From Bradyrhizobium arachidis (GTDB lineage Bacteria > Pseudomonadota > Alphaproteobacteria > Rhizobiales > Xanthobacteraceae): a stretch of 64,000 nt of DNA. Under the pieces are notes generated by a model. That model did not search any database, was not told the DNA's origin, and saw only the letters and a program-made list of their open reading frames with translations. The stretch lies in contig NZ_CP030050.1 in NCBI RefSeq assembly GCF_015291705.1, positions 6,076,001 to 6,140,000 of the forward strand. The letters run 5' to 3'. This document shows positions 32,456 through 40,501 of this stretch, piece after piece; position 1 is the first letter of the stretch, and the number at the start of each line of letters is the position of its first letter. A program made the translations under genes and the position numbers.

Positions 32456-32860
32456 TCACCGCGCCACCGGCTTCGTCGCCATGCCGACCTGGGTGAAGTT
32501 CAGGCGGCCGAGCATATCGAGCACGTCGACGACGTTCTGGTACTGGGTCTGGGCATCGCCGCGCACCACGATCGGAAACTCCGGCGTCAGCGCGCGCTGT
32601 TGCACCAGCCGCTGCTCGAGCTCGGGCAGCGTCACGGGGATGGTATCGAGGAACAGCTTGCCGTCATTGGCGACCGTGATCGCCTTGGTGGTCTGCTGCG
32701 CCAGTGACGGCGCTGCGCTCGCCTTCGGCAGGTTCACCTTCATGCCCTGCACCGTCGCCGTGGTCATGATGATGAAGATCACCAGCAGCACGTAAGCGAG
32801 ATCGAGCATCGGCGTGATGTTGATGTCGTCGTACGGCTTGCTCTCGGATTGGACTTGCAT
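32456..32860 (-). CDS. exbD: ExbD/TolR-family motor subunit
   Basis: A 134-residue ExbD. NITPMLDLAYVLLVIFIIMT holds the membrane helix with the proton-carrying Asp20. The periplasmic domain contains ITVANDGKLFLDTIPVTLPELEQRL and PIVVRGDAQTQYQNVVDVLDML, as in the family. It lies 4 bp after the ExbB-fusion gene and 12 bp before tonB. The usual function is coupling proton flow through ExbB to TonB. Its length and motif spacing are ordinary. Confidence 0.95.
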   Translation of the reverse strand: MQVQSESKPYDDINITPMLDLAYVLLVIFIIMTTATVQGMKVNLPKASAAPSLAQQTTKAITVANDGKLFLDTIPVTLPELEQRLVQQRALTPEFPIVVRGDAQTQYQNVVDVLDMLGRLNFTQVGMATKPVAR

Positions 32861-32864
32861 GGTT

Positions 32865-34817
32865 TCACTCCGCCGCCTGCTTCACCGGCTCGTCCGGCAG
32901 TTCATAGGACTCCGCGATCCGCGTGATGAACTCGTCGACGAAGACCTGCATCTCGCTGGAGACGTCCTTGATGCGGATCGTCAGGTAGTTGTAGGCAAAC
33001 AGCGATGGGATCGCGACGCCGAGGCCCGCGACGGTGGCGACCAGGGCGGCTGCGATGCCTGGCGCAATGGCGTTGACGTTGACGTCGCCGCTGGCCGCGA
33101 TCGCCGCGAAGGTGATCATGACGCCGACGACGGTGCCGAGCAGGCCAAGGAACGGGCCGCCGGAGATCGCGATGGTGAGCATCACCATCAACCGGTTGAG
33201 GCGCTGACTCTCCCGCACGAAGCCGCTGTCGAGCACGGCGCGGATCGATTGGATCGCCTGCGGCGACAGCCGGCGATAGCCACCACCCGCAAAGCGCTTG
33301 CGAATTTCCTGCGCGCCGGCCGCGAATATGCGATAGAGCGGCGCGGCATGCACCCATTTGCGCTGCTTCTTTCCGAGCTCGCCGCCGAAGCTCGGATCAT
33401 TCTCCTGACTGTCGAGCTGAAGCAGACCGCTGATGTCGGTCGAGGTCTCTCGGAAGTGCTTGAGAAAGATCTCGTTGCCGCGCGCAACCCTGTTCAGGTA
33501 CGAGACGCGGTCGACCATGACGTACCAGCTGATGAACGCCATGATCGCGAGCAGGCCGATGACGACCCAGCCGTCGAGCGTCACCGAGCGCAGGATCACG
33601 CCGAAATAGCCGCCGCTGAACCAGCCCGAGGTTTCCTCATCGACGCTGAACGAGATCAGCTTGGCCTGCTCGGGCCCCTGCCCGATCGCCGCGAGCTTGA
33701 TGAAGCCGGCTGGGCGCGCAATCTTCGCGATCTGGAATTCATCGATGTCGCCGGCAAATCCGGCAGCCGCGCCGACCGGAGCCGGCGCCGGCGTCTGAGC
33801 AGCATCGCCTGCGGGCGCGGCCGGATTGGCCGCAGCATCCGCAGCCGGAGCCGCTCCCGCGCCGCTGGCGGCAGCACCGAGTTGCGCCCCACCGGTCATG
33901 GTGGGCAAGCCAGCCGCGAGCGCTGCGGTCTGATTGCCGTCGACATAGAGCGTGATCTGGCCGCCCTTGGCCGTGAAGGCGACATGGTGCCAGGTCGCGG
34001 CCGCGATCGCGGCGCCGCCGGCGGCGCGCTGGGTGTTGCCGCCGTTCGCGACCTCGACGAACGCGACGCCGTTGTCCAGTCCGACCGTCAGCCCGTTCGC
34101 GCCCTCGGTGCGGGAGAACAACACGGCGCCCGGCTGCGGCGCGGTCATCTTGACCCAGATCGACCAGGTGAGCTCGCCGCCCTCGGCGACGACGAGCGAC
34201 GGCGAGCCTGGAAGCGTGAGCGCAGTCTGACCGTCAAGGCGCGCGCCCTGCCCGATGATGGCACCGTCGGCCGCAGGCACCGCGTTCTGCGCGGAGTTCG
34301 CCCAGGCCGTGATGTCCTGCGCCGGCGTCGCGCGGTCGTTGAAGTGATAGACCAGCAGCGTGTCCGGATCGTAGGTCCCCTTGGCGTCGACTGCGGCCGG
34401 CGCCTTCTGGTTTCCGTAGTAGAGCCAGATGTCGTTCTTGGTCCCCGGCTTCAGATCGGGAACGCTGACCCACACCAGTGCCTCGCCGAGCAGCGAGTCG
34501 TATTTCTCGACATGGTGCTTGAGCGGTGTCTTGTCGTCACCGGCGACGAAGCGGAGATCGCCGCCGTCCTCCTTGGCCGCGCCAAAGCGGAAATTGCCGA
34601 CGTGGAGCCGGACCAGGATCGGCGTCGTGCCGATCGCGTCGCTGACGCCGGCACCGGACTGACCGGTGTCGATGGTGATCTTCTTGCGCAGCGTCCACTG
34701 ATCGTTCCACCACGCCGATGCCGGGCTCGGCCACAGCGCCGCGAGGAAGACGAGAGCGAGCATCACCGGCGCGCTCAGGCGAAATCCGGGACGTGATCCA
34801 AAACGAAGGAGCGACAT
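32865..34817 (-). CDS. ExbB/TolQ proton channel fused to a periplasmic DUF2341 + LamG-like ectodomain
   Basis: The 650-residue protein begins with a signal peptide (about 1-36, ending PSPASA). Residues about 37-150 match DUF2341 (WWNDQWTLRKKITIDT, VWVSVPDLKPGTKNDIWLYYG). Residues about 160-300 look like a LamG/concanavalin-type beta-sandwich (LTWSIWVKM, TWHHVAFTAKGGQITLYVDG). An Ala/Pro linker follows. From about 410 onwards it is a MotA/TolQ/ExbB channel: a first helix at about 416-434, and the conserved GGPFLGLLGTVVGVMITF and IAPGIAAALVATVAGLGVAIPS helices. Ordinary ExbB is about 240 residues and lacks the ectodomain. The ATG directly follows the tpsB stop codon with GGGAGAA upstream, so the two are coupled. 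Confidence 0.92.
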   Translation of the reverse strand: MSLLRFGSRPGFRLSAPVMLALVFLAALWPSPASAWWNDQWTLRKKITIDTGQSGAGVSDAIGTTPILVRLHVGNFRFGAAKEDGGDLRFVAGDDKTPLKHHVEKYDSLLGEALVWVSVPDLKPGTKNDIWLYYGNQKAPAAVDAKGTYDPDTLLVYHFNDRATPAQDITAWANSAQNAVPAADGAIIGQGARLDGQTALTLPGSPSLVVAEGGELTWSIWVKMTAPQPGAVLFSRTEGANGLTVGLDNGVAFVEVANGGNTQRAAGGAAIAAATWHHVAFTAKGGQITLYVDGNQTAALAAGLPTMTGGAQLGAAASGAGAAPAADAAANPAAPAGDAAQTPAPAPVGAAAGFAGDIDEFQIAKIARPAGFIKLAAIGQGPEQAKLISFSVDEETSGWFSGGYFGVILRSVTLDGWVVIGLLAIMAFISWYVMVDRVSYLNRVARGNEIFLKHFRETSTDISGLLQLDSQENDPSFGGELGKKQRKWVHAAPLYRIFAAGAQEIRKRFAGGGYRRLSPQAIQSIRAVLDSGFVRESQRLNRLMVMLTIAISGGPFLGLLGTVVGVMITFAAIAASGDVNVNAIAPGIAAALVATVAGLGVAIPSLFAYNYLTIRIKDVSSEMQVFVDEFITRIAESYELPDEPVKQAAE

Positions 34818-36608
34818 CTAGAATTCTCCCCAGACCCGAAAGCTGAACCGCGGATGATTGGCGACGGTGACCTGCTGGCTGGTCAGCGGAACGCCGACGA
34901 AAACGATGCTGTTGAGATAACGAAGCGTCTTCATGCGCATGCCGACGCCATAGCTCGCCAGATCGAAATGCGACTGCTGGTCCGTCAGTGGCTCGTGGAT
35001 CCTGGCATTGCCGCCATCGACGAACGCAAAGAAGCGCCAATCGTCGAACGCGTTGTACTTGATGGGATCGCCGAGCGGATTGGGCAACTTCTGCTGCATG
35101 TACTGCGCGAGGTTAGGCGTGCGCAGCTCCAGCGTTCCGGCGACGCCATAGTCGCCGAGCACCTCGGATTCGAGATAGCCGCGCACTGTGTCCTGGCCGC
35201 CGAGGCTAAACTGCTCGCTGGATACCAGCGGCTGATCCGCCGCCTGGCCCTGGAGCTTGGCGTAGAGCTGGAAGCCGCCGGCGAAATCCTGGGTGTGCGA
35301 GATGTCGGCACGCAGCGTGATGAAGCTCGCGGTCGCGTCGAAGCGCTTGGCGTCGAACTCGTCGCGGTTCGAGCCGATGCCGCGCAAGCCGGTGGTAACC
35401 GTCGCATTGAGCTGCGTGAGATGCCCGTCGCCCTGCCAGGTCGCGCCGTAAGTGCCGACGAGCGGCACATAGGTCACGGGGGAGCTGAAGGCATCGCTGC
35501 CGAGCTGGAGCGTCTGCTTGAAGTCCTTGTAGTCGACGCCGAGCGACAGCGTCTGGAACAGATCGCCCCTCGACGGCAATGTCAGGACGGCGCGACCACC
35601 GACGACCTGGCCGGGACCAACGACGTTTGCGCCTCCGACCGTCGCCACCGAGCTGTCGGAAACGAGGCCATAGACGAGAACGCTGAGCCAATCGATCTCC
35701 GTGCGCGCCAGATACGAGCCGGAGACGACCATCGCGTCCTTCGGATTCATCGGCGCGACCTGGTAGGTCCAGGTCATGGAGTGGCCGAGCTGCCAAAGGT
35801 TGTCGTAGTGCATTGAGACGCTGGCCCGCAGCGGAGTGGTGCTCGGGCTCTGCTTGTTGTTGAGCTCGATGCTGCCATGCAGCGGATAGGTGTCCTCGAC
35901 GTTGAGATCGACATCGACCGTTCCCGGCGCGACACCCGCCCGCAGCGCCGGCGTGATGCGCCGGTCCGACCAGCGATTGAGTGCGACGATGTCCTTGGTC
36001 ACGTCCTGGAAGTTCGGCAACGTTCCTTCCTTCAGCGAAGGAGCGTTGTCCTTGATGTTCTTGAGGTCGAAATAGCGGGAGCCCTTCACGCGCAAACGTC
36101 CGACCCGGTTCTCGGCGACCTTGAGCACGATGAAGCCGCGCTGCGCATCCTGCTGGGGGACGGCCACGGTCACGGTCTGAAGACCCTTATCGTGATAGGC
36201 CTTCTCCACCGCGGCGCGCGCCTTCTCGACGTCCTGCGCGCTCTTGTGCGGGCCGAGAAAAGGATAGACCGCGGCCTCGACCTCGATCTGCGGCAGATTG
36301 TCCGCTCCTTCGATGCGAAACTCGTCGATGTCGAAACGAGCTTCCGGAGCTGCCGGCTTTGCGGCATCGGCGGCACCTTTGGCCGGCGCGGTCTCTGCCG
36401 GCGCGGCCGCAGGCTTTGCTGCAGCAGGCTTCCCGGCATTGGCCTCGGGCTTCGCCGCCGCCGGTCTCGCACATGTCGCGCAGATCACCAGACCGCAGAT
36501 TGAGAGCCGCAAGACGCATGCGACGACCGCCCGGCCTCTCCGTGCGGCGCGCAACCGAAGCGGCGTATGGCGGCGTGCGCGCCTCTCGTGCAGATCACGC
36601 GAATTCAC
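34818..36608 (-). CDS. TpsB outer-membrane transporter (ShlB/FhaC/HecB family)
   Basis: A 596-residue Omp85-superfamily protein. After a long Arg-rich leader and hydrophobic segment comes a Lys/Pro/Ala-rich linker (about 50-90). Two POTRA domains follow (FDIDEFRIEGADNLPQIEVE at about 92, then VAENRVGRLRVKGSRYF). The remainder is a 16-strand barrel with the lid-loop motif VRGYLE (475-480) and a terminal Phe in FRVWGEF. It is the specific exporter of the TpsA haemagglutinin downstream. Unusually, tpsA is not adjacent but lies seven genes later, behind a motor module. The start is GTG with GAGG upstream. The gene is divergent from the ECF sigma gene. Confidence 0.94.
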   Translation of the reverse strand: MNSRDLHERRARRHTPLRLRAARRGRAVVACVLRLSICGLVICATCARPAAAKPEANAGKPAAAKPAAAPAETAPAKGAADAAKPAAPEARFDIDEFRIEGADNLPQIEVEAAVYPFLGPHKSAQDVEKARAAVEKAYHDKGLQTVTVAVPQQDAQRGFIVLKVAENRVGRLRVKGSRYFDLKNIKDNAPSLKEGTLPNFQDVTKDIVALNRWSDRRITPALRAGVAPGTVDVDLNVEDTYPLHGSIELNNKQSPSTTPLRASVSMHYDNLWQLGHSMTWTYQVAPMNPKDAMVVSGSYLARTEIDWLSVLVYGLVSDSSVATVGGANVVGPGQVVGGRAVLTLPSRGDLFQTLSLGVDYKDFKQTLQLGSDAFSSPVTYVPLVGTYGATWQGDGHLTQLNATVTTGLRGIGSNRDEFDAKRFDATASFITLRADISHTQDFAGGFQLYAKLQGQAADQPLVSSEQFSLGGQDTVRGYLESEVLGDYGVAGTLELRTPNLAQYMQQKLPNPLGDPIKYNAFDDWRFFAFVDGGNARIHEPLTDQQSHFDLASYGVGMRMKTLRYLNSIVFVGVPLTSQQVTVANHPRFSFRVWGEF

Positions 36609-36926
36609 CTAAGCCTCGATTTCATGCTCGCATTGCGGCCAGCTCGTCGCTGCCGCATAGATATTCGGACAGCCCGAACCAACCGGGACAGCCAGTCGGC
36701 CGGGCCTTACCCGATAGACGTCGCGCTCGCAGTCGACGCGAAAAGATTCTCGCGCTCATCGCACGACGCTTCGCTTGATGTGATGATTCCTCGCAACATA
36801 ACGCAACTATCGTGAGATGATCGATACTCAATAACAACTCGTCACATTATCGTTGTGCGGCCTCACTACGGTCCCGCAAAAATTCGGGGCTTAAAAAAAT
36901 TCGGGGCTTAATAAGTGGGGCGTAAC
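36609..36926. promoter_or_regulatory. Divergent control region between tpsB and the ECF sigma gene
   Basis: This 318-bp region has no convincing gene. It contains an exact AACATAACG (36795-36803), then CACATTATC (36843-36851), then a tandem duplication of AAAAATTCGGGGCTTAA just before the sigma gene. It probably carries promoters for both directions. Confidence 0.6.
36878..36911 (+). repeat. 17-bp tandem duplication before the sigma gene
   Basis: AAAAATTCGGGGCTTAA at 36878-36894 is repeated directly at 36895-36911 with complete identity. It ends 15 bp before the ATG of the ECF gene, so it sits in the leader and may include or displace a -10 element or operator. Confidence 0.9.
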
Positions 36927-37586
36927 ATGACTAACGATAGCATCTCGAGCCTGCGCAGCTTGCTGCTCGCCGAATATGTCGATTTCGATCGGCGGCTGAC
37001 GCGCCGTCTCGGCTCGCCCGACCTCGCCTCCGAGGCGCTCAACGAGACTTATCTCCGTCTCTCCGGCATGCGGGAAATCGGACCGGTGCGCAGCCCCAAG
37101 GCCTATCTGTTTCGCATCGCGCTCAACATCGCCACCGATCGCCGCCGCGCCGAAAAGCGCCGCCTCACCGCGGACGAGGTCGACAGCCTGCTCGAGATTC
37201 CCGATGACCGGCCGGACGCAGCTCGCGTGATCGAGGACCGCTCCGAGGTCGAACTGCTCAAGCGCGCGATTGCCGAGCTTCCAGAGCGCCGGCGCCGCGT
37301 CCTGATGATGTCGCGCATCGAGGGATTGCCGAACCGGGAGATCGCCGCACTTCTCGGTGTGACGGTTCGGACCGTCGAGACCGATCTCAAGCAGGCAGTC
37401 GAGCATTGCGCCGACCGCCTCAAACGTCCCGCCCGCAGCAAATTCGGTTTTCAGCGCGTTGCATCGTCTCACCTACAGAGATATGTCGATCGGGGCCATC
37501 CGCTCATGACCGGCATGGGCGGGAAAGCGCTGGATTGTGACGAAGCGAAACCATCAGGTCGATCACTTAGATCCCTTAATCCGTGA
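36927..37586 (+). CDS. ECF-type RNA polymerase sigma factor (FecI-like)
   Basis: The 219-residue product has region 2 (LLLAEYVDFDRRLTRRL, SPKAYLFRIALNIATDRRR) and region 4 with its helix-turn-helix (LPERRRRVLMMSRIEGLPNR, then EIAALLGVTVRTVETDLKQA). It resembles the FecI group, which works with FecR and TonB-linked receptors. After region 4 a ~45-residue tail overlaps the next gene by 50 bp. An in-frame GTG at 36915 is an alternative start. It is divergent from tpsB, so control of the TPS-TonB operon is the simplest inference. FecI-type sigmas often sit beside their target operon. Confidence 0.9.
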   Translation: MTNDSISSLRSLLLAEYVDFDRRLTRRLGSPDLASEALNETYLRLSGMREIGPVRSPKAYLFRIALNIATDRRRAEKRRLTADEVDSLLEIPDDRPDAARVIEDRSEVELLKRAIAELPERRRRVLMMSRIEGLPNREIAALLGVTVRTVETDLKQAVEHCADRLKRPARSKFGFQRVASSHLQRYVDRGHPLMTGMGGKALDCDEAKPSGRSLRSLNP

Positions 37587-37803
37587 GGCACTGTCGTGGA
37601 TCCTGCGCCTCAAGTCGGGCGAGGCCACGATTGCGGACGCCGAGCAACTGATGGATTGGCGCGGCAAGAGCTCTGCCCACGAGCACGCCTTCCGTGATGC
37701 CGTGAAATGCTGGCAGGCCATCGGCCAGGCGCTGGCGACCAGCCGCCCGGCCCCCGCCGCCGTGCGGCGGCGGCGTCCATCGCGAAGCAAGAAGCGCGCA
37801 TGA
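37537..37803 (+). CDS. FecR N-terminal (DUF4880) domain alone, 88 residues
   Basis: Residues about 11-65 match the cytoplasmic sigma-binding head of FecR (LIREALSWILRLKSGEATIADAEQLMDWRGKS, then EHAFRDAVKCWQAI). The protein stops after a basic tail (RRRRPSRSKKRA). There is no membrane helix and no periplasmic FecR or STN-binding domain; a normal FecR has about 320 residues. It starts at a GTG inside the sigma gene, out of frame, with a 50-bp overlap. It could be a soluble anti- or pro-sigma partner or a truncated relic. The following DNA shows no continuation before the convergent transglycosylase gene. Confidence 0.8.
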   Translation: MTKRNHQVDHLDPLIREALSWILRLKSGEATIADAEQLMDWRGKSSAHEHAFRDAVKCWQAIGQALATSRPAPAAVRRRRPSRSKKRA

Positions 37804-37841
37804 GACGACAGGCCTGATTTCCAGGCCGCCGGTCGTCTTCA

Positions 37842-37870
37842 GCAAATATCCTGTTCGGCAAATATCCTGT
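37842..37870. repeat. 13-bp direct repeat between the mini-FecR and transglycosylase genes
   Basis: GCAAATATCCTGT occurs at 37842-37854 and 37858-37870, spaced 16 bp. The second copy touches the stop codon of the transglycosylase gene. A GGCCTG/CAGGCC hairpin lies just upstream at about 37811-37827. Confidence 0.85.
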
Positions 37871-38757
37871 CAGCGCAGATCGGACGGCGACTTTCGCTCG
37901 GCCGCGCTGCGCAGGCGCGTATTGAGCTCGGCAAAGTTGATAGCGCCTGTCCCCGACAGCACGCGACCGCGCGTGGCTGCCCCGGCCGGAGCCCGGCCGA
38001 GCGCAGGAGATCGGCCGAATGTCGGCTGCGGCACGGAGCCGGTGACCGGAACGCCGTTGGCGGTCAGATGGGCGCGGACACGCGTGCAGTACTCGACCGA
38101 CAGAAACGAAAAGCGCGTCTCGCCATGGCCGGCGCGATACTTCATGGTCGCGGTGCAGAGATCGCCGTGAGCGAGACGCCAGGCTCCCGCGAGATAGCGG
38201 ACACCGTAATGCACATTGACGTCGGGCGTGGCAAGCTCCGCTGACGTTCCGGTAAAGCCCATCATCCGCGCGGTCGGCAGCATCACCTGCATCAATCCAA
38301 CCTCGCCATCCATTCCGACCACGGCTGTATTGTAGCGGCTCTCGACCGCCATGACGGCATCCACGAGGGCGGGCGGAAGGCCGAAGGCGAGCGATTCACG
38401 CTCGATGAGCTGGCGGTATTGCGCCCGCCCGGCGCGCCAGTCGCGGCCGAACAGTGCGCTCGTCCGATACGTGGAATTGGCGTATGTGGAGCCGGCGAGA
38501 AGCGGATTTGCCGGCGGAAAATCGGCGGCCGTGAGCGGTCGCGGTGCAAACGGCTCGAGCACCAGGGGTTCGAGTACGCTCTCGTCCGTCTCCGTTGGGG
38601 AAGCCGTGACTTCGCTGATCTCCTGCTTGCCGCCACTTTCGTCGTCTTCCGCCCTCGCCTGCCCGTTCAGAGCGATGAGCAGACACAGCGCGGCCGACGA
38701 CCACAATCGGCATGTGGCCCCAATCGACGTCGCGCGCGGAGACGGCTTCGACATCAT
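37870..38757 (-). CDS. Lytic transglycosylase (SLT domain), exported
   Basis: The 295-residue protein has a signal peptide (ALCLLIALNGQARA) and an acidic Pro/Glu linker. A family 1 SLT domain spans about 115-235, with catalytic Glu139 in AVESRYN, GLMQVMLPTARMMGF, YGVRYLAGAWRLA and the Tyr of TMKYRAGHG. It cleaves peptidoglycan to anhydromuropeptides. Such enzymes commonly open the wall for envelope-spanning machines; here the TPS and T2SS loci lie on either side. The C-terminal ~60 residues are low complexity. It overlaps the upstream small gene by 4 bp, so the pair is cotranscribed. Confidence 0.9.
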   Translation of the reverse strand: MMSKPSPRATSIGATCRLWSSAALCLLIALNGQARAEDDESGGKQEISEVTASPTETDESVLEPLVLEPFAPRPLTAADFPPANPLLAGSTYANSTYRTSALFGRDWRAGRAQYRQLIERESLAFGLPPALVDAVMAVESRYNTAVVGMDGEVGLMQVMLPTARMMGFTGTSAELATPDVNVHYGVRYLAGAWRLAHGDLCTATMKYRAGHGETRFSFLSVEYCTRVRAHLTANGVPVTGSVPQPTFGRSPALGRAPAGAATRGRVLSGTGAINFAELNTRLRSAAERKSPSDLR

Positions 38758-39158
38758 CGATGCGGCAGCACGTTCGAAATCGGCGGCGGACGATAGGGAA
38801 TGACGGAGCGACCGTAGTTCGAGCCGTATTGCTGGCGCACGGCTGCTTCATTCGCGTTGCCGACCCGCACGTCGGACGAGCGCGCGTCGATCGGCGGCAG
38901 GTTGAGCGTCGGATTGACCTTGTCCACCTCGCGCCGAAGCTTCTCGTTCAGACAGCCGAACGCGCTGTCGCCTCCGATCTGCACATCGACGCAGCGATGA
39001 AGCGTCGAGCCGCTCGGCTGGCCGCCGATGACCGTGCTCTCACGCCGTTCAGCCGGACCAGGCGACTGAGCCATCGCCGAGACCGTCATGACGGCGACGA
39101 CACAGGCGACAAGCCCGCTACCGCTCGCAAATCTGAACCCTGATAGAGCATCGCCCAT
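38754..39158 (-). CDS. Small exported protein of unknown function
   Basis: A 134-residue protein from ATG 39158 with GGAGG 9 nt upstream; a longer open frame to 39251 has no such signal. It has a signal peptide (GLVACVVAVMTVSAMAQ) and then a hydrophilic protein with two Cys (HRCVDVQIGG and AFGCLNEKL) that could form a disulfide. Its C-terminus is Pro- and Asn-rich (IPYRPPPISNVLP). It is translationally coupled to the lytic transglycosylase (4-bp overlap), suggesting a periplasmic partner. No family is recognised. Confidence 0.75.
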   Translation of the reverse strand: MGDALSGFRFASGSGLVACVVAVMTVSAMAQSPGPAERRESTVIGGQPSGSTLHRCVDVQIGGDSAFGCLNEKLRREVDKVNPTLNLPPIDARSSDVRVGNANEAAVRQQYGSNYGRSVIPYRPPPISNVLPHR

Positions 39159-39248
39159 GCTGCGAAGCCTCCAATAGCCAGCGCGCTTTTCTCTCGTCGC
39201 CCCGCGTGGGGACAACATTGCCGACCAGCCGATACCGTATGAGAATCC

Positions 39249-39262
39249 CACATTATCATAAC
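39249..39262 (+). promoter_or_regulatory. CACATTATCATAAC candidate operator
   Basis: CACATTATC (39249-39257) runs directly into ATAAC. The same 9-mer occurs before the sigma gene and between gspE and gspD. It lies about 90 bp upstream of the small exported gene at 39158. Confidence 0.4.
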
Positions 39263-39322
39263 TCGTCGAAACCGACTTGTCTCGATATGAAACGAGGCAC
39301 TCCCATCTGTACCCGCCGTCGC

Positions 39323-40501
39323 TCAGAGCTTGCTTCGAACCACCTTGATGTCATTGACGAGGGTCACTCCATCGTCGGCGGTCACGACGGCGGTGTTGAT
39401 GAAGTTCAGGACCTTGGTGATGTCCGCCGCCGGTGCATTGGCGGCGTAGAGCACGTCAAACGGACGCATCTGCATCTTGGTGGCGACAAAATACCCCGCC
39501 GGGTCCTGGAAATTGACGTTGAACACGACCGGGACGGTATCGCCGTCGTATTTCGAGCAGTCGATCCCGAGCTGCTTTGCCACGTCGCGCGGCTCGCGGC
39601 GGTAGAGAAAGACCGAGGCAGGGTCGGCCTGCAAGTCGAGCAGCCCGCCGGCCTTCGCGACCGCCTGGGTGAGATTGATGCGCCAGGCGTCGAAATTGAA
39701 CTCGCCCTGCTGGCCGGTCGCGCCAAAGGCAACGAATTTCATCGGCTCGCGATAGAGATAAATTCGATCGCCCGGCTGCACGAAGATGTTGCTCGCGGGG
39801 AAATAGACCAGATTGCCAAATGGCACCGTGGCGCGCTTGCCGTTGCGCTCCAGGACCACCCAGGTCTCCCAGCCGGCGCCGCTGATGCCGCCGGCGCGGG
39901 TGATTGCATCGGTGATCCGGTCCTGCGCACCCGCCGCCGGCATGGGGAAGCGCACCGGCGTCCTGACCTCGCCGAACACGCTGACCAGCGACGACCGCTG
40001 CTGGCTCGATGTGACGACGACCTGCGGATCGATCGCACGCTTCTTGATCTGCGCCAGGATATCATCCTGGATCTGCACGTTGGTGCGTCCCGCCGCGCGT
40101 ATCCGGCCGGCATAGGGCACCGTGATATTTCCGTCGTTATCGACGGCCTGATCGGGGAGGCTCACGAAATTGCCCGGTCGCACGCCGGCCTCGAGCGGCA
40201 CGTACAAGCCGCCGGCGGAGGCTTCGAAGATCGTAACGCTGACGATGTCGCCGATGCCGAAGCGAATGCTCGAGGGAGGACGACTGTCGGACAGAGCTCC
40301 AGGCAATCCGCTGGGTTCGAACTTCTCGAGCAGATGCACGATGTCGGGCGTCAGCTTGACGACGGCGAACGGCAGCACGGTCGTATTCTCGGCCTTGACG
40401 TCGATGCTGGCCGGCCCTGACATCGAAATGAATCCGCAGCCACCGAGCAGAGGGGAGCAGATGAGACAGCATGCGATCGCCAGGTAGTTTCTCAATCGCA
40501 T
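39323..40501 (-). CDS. Wza/KpsD-type polysaccharide export lipoprotein
   Basis: ATG 40501 gives a 392-residue protein with a lipoprotein signal peptide ending LLGGC (Cys23). It then has a Poly_export domain (FGIGDIVSVTIFEASAGG ... DNDGNITVPYAGRIRAAG) and two SLBB-like beta-grasp segments (SVFGEVRTPVRFPM, then VQPGDRIYLYREPMKFVAFGA). It is an outer-membrane channel for capsule or exopolysaccharide, probably for the glycan built by 3182-14301. No Wzc/Wzb partners lie in this window. The open frame extends to 40753, but that part is Arg/Ala-rich and lacks signals. Confidence 0.9.
   Translation of the reverse strand: MRLRNYLAIACCLICSPLLGGCGFISMSGPASIDVKAENTTVLPFAVVKLTPDIVHLLEKFEPSGLPGALSDSRPPSSIRFGIGDIVSVTIFEASAGGLYVPLEAGVRPGNFVSLPDQAVDNDGNITVPYAGRIRAAGRTNVQIQDDILAQIKKRAIDPQVVVTSSQQRSSLVSVFGEVRTPVRFPMPAAGAQDRITDAITRAGGISGAGWETWVVLERNGKRATVPFGNLVYFPASNIFVQPGDRIYLYREPMKFVAFGATGQQGEFNFDAWRINLTQAVAKAGGLLDLQADPASVFLYRREPRDVAKQLGIDCSKYDGDTVPVVFNVNFQDPAGYFVATKMQMRPFDVLYAANAPAADITKVLNFINTAVVTADDGVTLVNDIKVVRSKL

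Noticed and set aside
32814..34796. Plus-strand ORF of 660 residues
   Set aside because: Antisense to the ExbB-fusion gene, whose channel helices are clear.
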